A stretch of DNA of 64,000 nucleotides from Dictyobacter vulcani (lineage in GTDB: Bacteria > Chloroflexota > Ktedonobacteria > Ktedonobacterales > Ktedonobacteraceae): NCBI RefSeq assembly GCF_008974265.1, contig NZ_BKZW01000004.1, positions 186,001-250,000 on the forward strand, in the 5' to 3' direction. Positions 62,259 through 64,000 of this stretch are shown here, one piece after another; position 1 is the first letter of the stretch, and every line of letters begins with the position of its first letter. The position numbers were made by a program, and so were the translations under genes. Under the pieces are notes generated by a model. That model worked only from the letters and a program-made list of their open reading frames with translations. It was not told the origin of the DNA and searched no databases.

Positions 62259-62477
62259 TTAGCGTGCGGATGTTTCCATTTTCTGGCGCAAGCTCAGCGG
62301 ACGCATATCTGTCCAGACTTCCTTCACATAGGCCAGACACTCATCTTTTAAGCCATTTTTACCGGTATCACTCCAGCCAAGGGGAATAGGGAGGTAATCA
62401 GGCCAGATGGAATATTGCTCTTCATGATTGACGACCACACGATAGACGGTGGTGTCTTCATTTTGCTCACGGCTCAT
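62259..62477 (-). CDS. MbtH-like protein
   Basis: 72 residues with the complete family signature: VVVNHEEQYSIWP, IPLGWSDTGKNG, ECLAYVKEVWTDMRPLSLR, including the conserved Trp residues. MbtH proteins bind and activate NRPS adenylation domains. AAGGAG stands 10 nt before the ATG. It lies upstream of the discrete carrier gene on the same strand and serves the A domains of the megasynthase. Confidence 0.95.
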   Translation of the reverse strand: MSREQNEDTTVYRVVVNHEEQYSIWPDYLPIPLGWSDTGKNGLKDECLAYVKEVWTDMRPLSLRQKMETSAR

Positions 62478-62793
62478 TGCGAGTGAACTCCTTCCGCTTG
62501 TTAATTCTAGCTTTGCTGCTGGTCAGCAGTAAAAAAACGATGAACCAGAGAGTCAATCATAGGACGTGTCTTGAAGCTATAACGCAGTCAGGAGTATATA
62601 CTCCTGATCGGCCCACACATAGAGTGGGGATATAGTGACCGCCGCTTATCTTCAATTATCTCTCACATCCCTGACCATTCTGTACTCTCTTCATAGTTGA
62701 AGTTTACTCGCAAAAGGCGTTTTAGCCATGGTCTGGCTGGCTTATTTCTTCTACTCTATGGGGCGTACAAATTGTGCTGAATTTAAGCTGCTT
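62478..62793. other. Intergenic region upstream of the MbtH gene
   Basis: No gene seen. It probably holds the minus-strand promoter of mbtH and the carrier gene. No clear terminator for the GNAT gene was found. Confidence 0.4.
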
Positions 62794-63422
62794 TTATGCA
62801 TCCTGGTGGGCAACTTTGCTCTGGTAGCGGGCGAGCCTTTCTTTGAGCTTGCGGTAAATTTGATCGCCCTCCTGCTTGAAATTACAGGCCCAGGCCAGGC
62901 GCTCAGGAAGCTGCGACTTCTGCTCCATCGGCTGCATACCCAGTCGCCGTGTCAGGTTCGCGCCTTCAGGCGTTGTGGTGACCGCATAGATGCGCTCAAT
63001 CGCATACCCATCGTCCGCCAGCTGCAAGATCAGCTCGGTATAGTACATAATCAGGAGGCCCGCATAAAGATTACGCAGGTGCAGGGGCAGCGCCGGATCA
63101 ACCACGATCACATCCACATAGATATCGAACGGCTCATGCTGAGAGAACGGCAGCACATCCTCAGGACGTATATCGCGCTCAATGGACGTACCACACAGCA
63201 AACGGTCCTGCAAATCAGGCGTAAAGCGAAATAAAGAAAAATAGCCGACCACCTGCTGATCCACCTTTAAGCAATGAAAGGTATACTTATTCTTCTCCTG
63301 AAAGCGCAGCCGTTCCGCCAGCGGAGTAATATACGTATCGCCAAAACAGCGAATCCCAATCTCCATCTCCGCCTGCTGATCGTCCCTGCTCGACTCCCAA
63401 AGGAAATCTCTTTTATCGGCAT
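62794..63422 (-). CDS. GNAT-family acyltransferase (frameshifted N-terminus)
   Basis: Repaired length ~209 residues. The fold is recognised from strand FHCLKVDQQVVGYFSLFRF, then IYVDVIVVDPALPLHLRNLY, LLIMYYTELILQLADDGYAI, and the C-terminal VTTTPEGANLTRRLGM typical of GNAT enzymes. The ATG at 63422 continues into DKRDFLWESSRDD only if one base is restored near 63,415; otherwise translation starts at the ATG 63366. Within the NRPS locus it may acylate or acetylate the product or a self-resistance target; the substrate is unknown. Confidence 0.7.
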
Positions 63423-63610
63423 ATCTGGCAACCTCTTACCTCCTGTCATGTAGCCCGGCGTAGCGGCCGCCTTCGCGGTTGCGACCAGTCCACTGTCGAG
63501 CGAATCCCCCGATGCGACGGCAAACCTATCGCCGTCGTGTGAATTATAAATAAAGCATACAATGCGCTAATCGATTATGGAAGCAGGATATATTTTTAGT
63601 TTTACGTGGC

Positions 63611-63639
63611 AAAAAAACAGAGCGCACCAGTTGCGCTCT
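63611..63639 (-). terminator. Rho-independent terminator
   Basis: AGAGCGCA (63619-63626) pairs with TGCGCTCT (63632-63639), 5-nt loop; on the minus strand it is followed by GTTTTTTT. It ends the gene at 63,722-64,000. Confidence 0.88.
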
Positions 63640-63721
63640 CACACCAATAAATCCTCTTTGCAACTGCTACGCTCTGGGCCTCGATTGTCTTCCCAGGCCC
63701 ACCCAAAAGAAATATAGAAAC

Positions 63722-64000
63722 TTAGGACTGCTCATCTTGCTGGATCAGCTTCATCACAGAGATGGCCATTTGCTTTTCCGCCTCCAGGATCTGCTGGAGC
63801 ATGATGTTATCAGGTAAAATACATAATATTTCAGTATTGGCGGCGGCTCCAATCGGAGGATGATACAGTAAATATGTTTCTTTGCTACGCGTATCGGGAT
63901 GTTTATAAATCTCAAAAAGAATGCTCATTTTGCCATAGGTCAGTGGAACAGTAGAATCTAACAGATACCCATGCTGTTTAGCCCATTTCCTCCAGTCGGG
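63722..64000 (-). CDS. Unknown protein, C-terminal part (cut by window edge)
   Basis: The frame is open from the right edge (DWRKWAKQHGYLLDSTVPLT then YGKMSILFEIYKHPDTRSKE) to the stop at 63,722, at least 92 residues. The ATG at 63,928 is probably internal, because good coding sequence precedes it and no ribosome site is visible. The end is helical (MLQQILEAEKQMAISVMKLI). I do not recognise a family. A strong terminator follows. Confidence 0.55.
   Translation of the reverse strand, partial: PDWRKWAKQHGYLLDSTVPLTYGKMSILFEIYKHPDTRSKETYLLYHPPIGAAANTEILCILPDNIMLQQILEAEKQMAISVMKLIQQDEQS

Overview
The window looks like part of a large, repeat-rich genome of a filamentous Chloroflexota bacterium (class Ktedonobacteria or similar). 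This rests on the mix of ECF sigma/anti-sigma pairs, WD40-like lipoproteins, secreted enzymes, ABC-2 exporters, a large NRPS locus, many decayed insertion sequences and MITE-like repeats. It is an inference from gene content, not from a marker gene.

Positions 1-31,984 are an accessory patchwork. In order: decayed PQQ-repeat fragments around an IS4-like element; an amidase; a sulfide/persulfide-handling operon (membrane rhodanese, MBL-rhodanese, TauE/SafE permease) divergent from an ECF sigma factor; a 15-bp tandem repeat upstream of a DUF1684 gene; a polysaccharide deacetylase; a Mrr-type restriction endonuclease with a truncated duplicate of its own 3' end; two diverged paralogous lipoproteins; a 69-bp tandem-repeat element; a sigma/anti-sigma pair; a secreted HExxE protein; an aldehyde dehydrogenase; a gltX remnant; a zinc-ribbon protein; and an operon of a ClpE-like double AAA+ ATPase with an ABC-2 transporter.

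Positions 32,076-64,000 hold a lipopeptide-like biosynthetic locus. A minus-strand PKS/NRPS assembly line (KS-degenerate AT-ACP-C-A-T-C-A-T-T-E-C-A-T-E, then a second protein C-T-C) is followed by a TauD/SyrP-like dioxygenase, a sigma-region-2-like protein, two ABC-2 permeases and an ABC ATPase. A divergent pair of half-ABC exporters, a discrete carrier protein, an MbtH protein and a GNAT acyltransferase complete it. Specificity residues read by eye suggest Val and Thr for the second and third A domains, both followed by epimerisation. The first pocket is rich in acidic residues.

The most striking signal is an IS110-family element at 59,651-61,475 inserted in a MITE-like repeat. The noncoding leader before its recombinase folds as a 5' stem-loop plus two guide loops. 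The first loop matches the actual target flanks and the second matches the element's own ends, as in the bridge-RNA model. Joining the right end to the left end creates a TTGACA-N17-TATACT promoter.

About 25 genes or gene segments are broken by single-base indels, mostly deletions, with conserved sequence on both sides. This suggests a poorly polished assembly rather than mass pseudogenisation, so most are given here as frameshifted genes.
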